64,000 nucleotides of DNA from JAPLMW01 sp964619675 (GTDB lineage Bacteria > Planctomycetota > Phycisphaerae > Sedimentisphaerales > UBA12454), in the NCBI GenBank assembly GCA_964619675.1, contig CAZUEO010000004.1, positions 55,019-119,018 on the forward strand, in the 5' to 3' direction. Below the pieces are notes generated by a model. That model ran no database searches. It was not told the DNA's origin and was given only the letters and a program-made list of their open reading frames with translations. The translations under genes were made by a program, and so were the position numbers. Positions 61,500 through 64,000 of the stretch are shown in pieces (positions within the stretch are counted from its first letter, which is position 1; every line of letters begins with the position of its first letter).

Positions 61500-61625
61500 A
61501 TGAACGAGAGCCAATTACTTGCAATTATCGAAGAAGCCGCCGAGGAAAAGGTAACGAAACTCAACCTGGCAGGTGAGGGGAGCCGAGTTTTGTTTGTCGC
61601 GACGGCCGTAAAAAAGACAGATTGA
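61500..61625 (+). pseudogene. Truncated leucine-rich-repeat protein remnant
   Basis: ATG 61500 to TGA 61623-61625 encodes 41 residues. The first 23 (MNESQLLAIIEEAAEEKVTK, then LNL) match the usual start of bacterial LRR proteins, an amphipathic IIEEAAEE helix followed by the first L-x-L strand. The remainder does not continue the LRR pattern and the frame ends. It is best read as the stub of a gene whose repeats were deleted. A GCGGAG ribosome site from repeat copy B precedes it, so it may still be translated. Confidence 0.5.
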
Positions 61626-61630
61626 AAAAA

Positions 61631-62905
61631 CTATATTTCTATTTTTTCTGCCGCCGGCTGTTTCATAGAAACCGTCCAGACCTTGTTAATATAGTTTAAA
61701 ATAAAGTAATTTTGAAGTAAATGAACGTAAAAAGCCCCCCGTTCCGTAAGCTCAATTACATCGTCTTTTTCTCTGCTTGATTTTGTTAACTTTAGTATTG
61801 AAAGAAGGACTTTTATTTTAATATCCTTATCGCCGAATATTTTCTCAAAGTCGTTTTTGCATATTTTTGTGTCGTAAAACCTCCAGTAAAGCCAATAATA
61901 TTTCTGCAATTGCGGATTCATATTCATTGCCATTGCTATAGGCAGTCTGCCGGCTGAAGCGGTGCTGATATAATCGTTCACGGAAAAGGTATTAAAATAA
62001 AAAATATCGGGCAGTCTCGAGCATGCGCCGGCGCCGATACCGATATAATTATCTCTTGTTACTGATGAATATCTGGGGGCGTGTCCTTTTTTAAAGCCCC
62101 ATACTGAAACCTGCCGGTAGCCGTTTCGAGTGCAGAAATCGTGAATTTTTTTATACATTTCTCTTCTTTTGAATATATTCGGCATCCTGATTTTGTTTAT
62201 TCCGAGATGCCTTCCGACAGATGTGTAAGGAAAAGTAAATAACGGGTAAGTCGTTATCTGGTCTGCTCCCAGATTTACTGCTTTTTCCAGATCGGATAAA
62301 ATATTCCCGTTGGCCTGACCGGGCAAAACGAACATCAGGTCGATATTTACCGATTTGAAATTTTCAGACAAAGCAAACCTGACAGCGTCCTGAGCCTGCT
62401 GCGAGCTGTAATTTCTCCCCAGTATTTTCAGGTATTTGTCGTCAAACGACTGCACCCCGACGCTTATTAAGTCAAATTTAAAATTTTTCAGCTTTGCAAG
62501 AATATCTTTATTTAAGTCGCCGGGATTCGTTTCTATACAGATGTCGCCTGAAACAAGGAATTTTTCTCTCAAGGTGTCTGTGATGATTCCCAATTCATCA
62601 ATTAAATTTGTCGGGGTTCCTCCTCCTATGTAAATGGAGGTAATTTCTATTTTTCCGAACTGCAGATAGTACCGGTTAATTTCGCTCAAAACCGCCTCCA
62701 AGTAAGGAGCTGCCAGATTTTTGTCGTAAGCAATGCGATTATAAGGACAATACGGACACATATTTTTGCAGAAGGGAATGTGAATATACATATCAACTTT
62801 TTTCAGCGAAGGAAATTTTATGGTCTGTCTTTTTGTAAAGACAAATTTTTGCCGATTACCCACGAAAAATTTCCTGGCGATTTTTGCCGCAAAATCCATC
62901 ATCAT
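61631..62905 (-). CDS. Radical SAM enzyme, HemN/HemW-like
   Basis: The 424-residue protein has the HemW-type opening MYIHIPFCKNMCPYCPYN with cluster cysteines Cys46, Cys50 and Cys53, then IYIGGGTPTNL, SVGVQSFDDKYLKILGR and the IDLMFVLPGQ stretch. A HemN_C-like end has LTERGAFYVHLLQNYF. HemW is a haem chaperone and HemN oxidises coproporphyrinogen; several other activities share the fold. A 35-residue N-terminal extension and overlap by 4 bases with a second radical SAM gene point away from ordinary HemW. Function unknown. Confidence 0.82.
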   Translation of the reverse strand: MMMDFAAKIARKFFVGNRQKFVFTKRQTIKFPSLKKVDMYIHIPFCKNMCPYCPYNRIAYDKNLAAPYLEAVLSEINRYYLQFGKIEITSIYIGGGTPTNLIDELGIITDTLREKFLVSGDICIETNPGDLNKDILAKLKNFKFDLISVGVQSFDDKYLKILGRNYSSQQAQDAVRFALSENFKSVNIDLMFVLPGQANGNILSDLEKAVNLGADQITTYPLFTFPYTSVGRHLGINKIRMPNIFKRREMYKKIHDFCTRNGYRQVSVWGFKKGHAPRYSSVTRDNYIGIGAGACSRLPDIFYFNTFSVNDYISTASAGRLPIAMAMNMNPQLQKYYWLYWRFYDTKICKNDFEKIFGDKDIKIKVLLSILKLTKSSREKDDVIELTERGAFYVHLLQNYFILNYINKVWTVSMKQPAAEKIEI

Positions 62906-63819
62906 CCTTTGGGTAAATAATTCAGGGCTGAAATAACAGCCGAAGCCCTTAGTTTGAGAATATGAATTATTTCGGGATAACCCAGGTAACCGCAGTTTTT
63001 ACAGGCCTGCTCATTGCCGAAAGCCCGGCAGCATTGATAAAGTTTATTATCTGCATAAACGTAGCAAAGCCCGGAAGGGCGCTTCCAGTTGTCATTATAT
63101 ACCCCTCGCAGACAAGCGCTGGAATTAAAAATACTATACCCTTTTTTCTTTAGGGCCGATATTCTCTTTATTACTCTCCTTTTTTCATCAAGATTTAAAA
63201 ACAATTCATCAAAACCGTAATACGGCGTATGGAAATAAAAAAATATCCCCCTGATTTGTTTTATTCTTCTCATTTCCCCGCAAAAATCCTCGATTTGCTC
63301 CTGGTTTTTCGTGTTTATCGTAAAGTTTATGATTATATTGGGGTGCTTTGAGTTTTTAATATTGCCGATGGCTTTGTCGTAAGAATCGCCGCGTAATTCA
63401 TTGTTGGTTTCTTTCAGGCCGTCAAGGCTGACGAAAACCGAATCAGCCGATACCTCAATCGGGAACGTGCCGTTTGTATAAAGGCTTACCAGATGAAAAC
63501 CGGTTTTCCTGGCAAGTTTTACAACATCATCTAATCTGTATCGGCCGTCCCTCCAGAGAAAAGGCTCTCCGCCTTCTATAAAAACCGACCTTATGCCTTT
63601 GTCGTGGAATATGCGGAGTCCGTTTTCAATATCTCCGTAAGTCAAATCCGGTATATTGCGATTGGCCACGTCACATTGTTTGCATCTTAAATTGCATTTT
63701 TCATTAATTACAAGTCCGCCTATGAAGGGTGTCTCCTGACGCAGTATTTTTGTTTTAAATAAATAGCCCACAGCGTATAAGAAATATTCGATTTTCTTTT
63801 TCATTTGGACTGTACGCAT
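62902..63819 (-). CDS. Radical SAM protein with SPASM-like cysteine-rich end
   Basis: The 305-residue protein has cluster motif CNLRCKQC (Cys42, Cys46, Cys49), GGEPFLWRDG (motif binding SAM), LYTNGTFP and FVSLDGLKETN. The C-terminal part holds six cysteines (SACLRG, GLCYVY, YQCCRAFGNEQACKNCG), a SPASM-like set for extra iron-sulphur clusters. Such enzymes often modify peptides or other small substrates. It is first of the two-gene run with the HemN-like gene. No precursor peptide is visible between or after them; upstream sequence is cut by the window edge. Confidence 0.82.
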   Translation of the reverse strand: MRTVQMKKKIEYFLYAVGYLFKTKILRQETPFIGGLVINEKCNLRCKQCDVANRNIPDLTYGDIENGLRIFHDKGIRSVFIEGGEPFLWRDGRYRLDDVVKLARKTGFHLVSLYTNGTFPIEVSADSVFVSLDGLKETNNELRGDSYDKAIGNIKNSKHPNIIINFTINTKNQEQIEDFCGEMRRIKQIRGIFFYFHTPYYGFDELFLNLDEKRRVIKRISALKKKGYSIFNSSACLRGVYNDNWKRPSGLCYVYADNKLYQCCRAFGNEQACKNCGYLGYPEIIHILKLRASAVISALNYLPKG

Positions 63820-64000
63820 GACTCCTTCTTGCGCGGGTTCTCACCCCGGCAATTTTGAAAGTCGATAATCGAAAGCAGACCGCAATCGAGATTTTTTCAA
63901 TTTTCGAATTTCGATTTAACTAATCCTAACCCTTCCTTAAAAGCGATTTCATTAATGATTTCTTTAAGAATTTGTGCCTTTTTTTTAACATCATTTTGTT
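63820..64000. other. Right-edge gap with GAAAGTCG/AATCGAAA words
   Basis: TTTGAAAGTCGATAATCGAA and CAATTTTCGAATTTCGATTT share their vocabulary with 1235-1395 at the other end of the window. No gene supported. Confidence 0.4.

Overview
The window reads as a stretch of a Planctomycetota chromosome, most likely class Phycisphaerae (Sedimentisphaerales-like). This is inference from gene content and style, not from a marker gene. The evidence is dockerin-like C-termini on secreted proteins (1-188 and the 44.4-46.5 kb beta-helix protein), a PEP-CTERM protein, a large CarboxypepD_reg-repeat secreted protein, a GH127 glycosidase, an archaeal-type phosphoglycerate mutase relative inside a threonine/lysine operon, and a hybrid type IV pilus/type II secretion locus. 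The envelope is Gram-negative in type: a lipid A-type acyltransferase, a secretin, HtrA, and a MurE with the DNPR motif of meso-DAP-adding enzymes. No rRNA, tRNA, CRISPR array or intact insertion sequence was recognised.

Layout. 0-2.1 kb: end of a dockerin-bearing protein, an HNH-AP2 endonuclease-like gene, and about 1 kb of hairpin-rich, repeat-rich DNA. 2.1-5.7 kb: gyrA-holA. 5.7-9.0 kb: large secreted repeat protein (minus). 9.1-12.9 kb: lipid A acyltransferase, then the overlapping argH-thiL-tsaE operon. 12.9-13.6 kb: PEP-CTERM protein with a clear promoter. 14.2-31.1 kb: one long locus for a type IV pilus/T2SS-like machine: two near-duplicate major pilins, four other prepilin-like or membrane subunits, PilM/N/O/P-like proteins, a secretin, a TPR protein, a sensor kinase, a receiver, an HD-GYP phosphodiesterase, a STAS protein, the PilB/GspE ATPase and the PilC/GspF platform. 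31.3-33.8 kb: rpsO-pnp. 33.8-36.0 kb: NtrB/NtrC-like pair. 36.0-41.3 kb (minus): nuclease, lysC, apgM-like, hom, RluA-type synthase. 41.5-47.9 kb: HtrA, DegT aminotransferase, beta-helix protein, ferritin-like protein, DUF434 protein. 48.0-52.0 kb: murE-murF-mraY. 52.1-55.8 kb (minus): enolase, small membrane protein, GH127. 55.9-58.4 kb: psd-pssA-methyltransferase. 58.4-60.2 kb: recJ. 60.4-60.7 kb: a candidate noncoding RNA with its own near-consensus promoter and terminator. 60.8-63.8 kb: a small membrane protein, an LRR-protein remnant and two overlapping radical-SAM genes.

How the parts fit. The secretion/pilus locus carries cyclic-di-GMP signalling genes between the secretin and the motor, and the motor ATPase has an N-terminal MshEN-like region. 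Assembly may therefore be tuned by a locally encoded phosphodiesterase. The aspartate-pathway operon holds hom, an apgM-like gene and lysC but no ordinary thrB, so the apgM-like enzyme is a plausible homoserine kinase. psd, pssA and the methyltransferase suggest phospholipid head-group synthesis.

The non-coding DNA is unusual. Many gaps hold short dispersed word-like repeats and mini-palindromes. One repeat sits directly before start codons at two unlinked loci, and one has become the C-terminus of a protein. The best candidates for undescribed biology are the orphan RNA at 60.4-60.7 kb, the start-codon-linked repeat, and the paired radical-SAM genes at the right edge.
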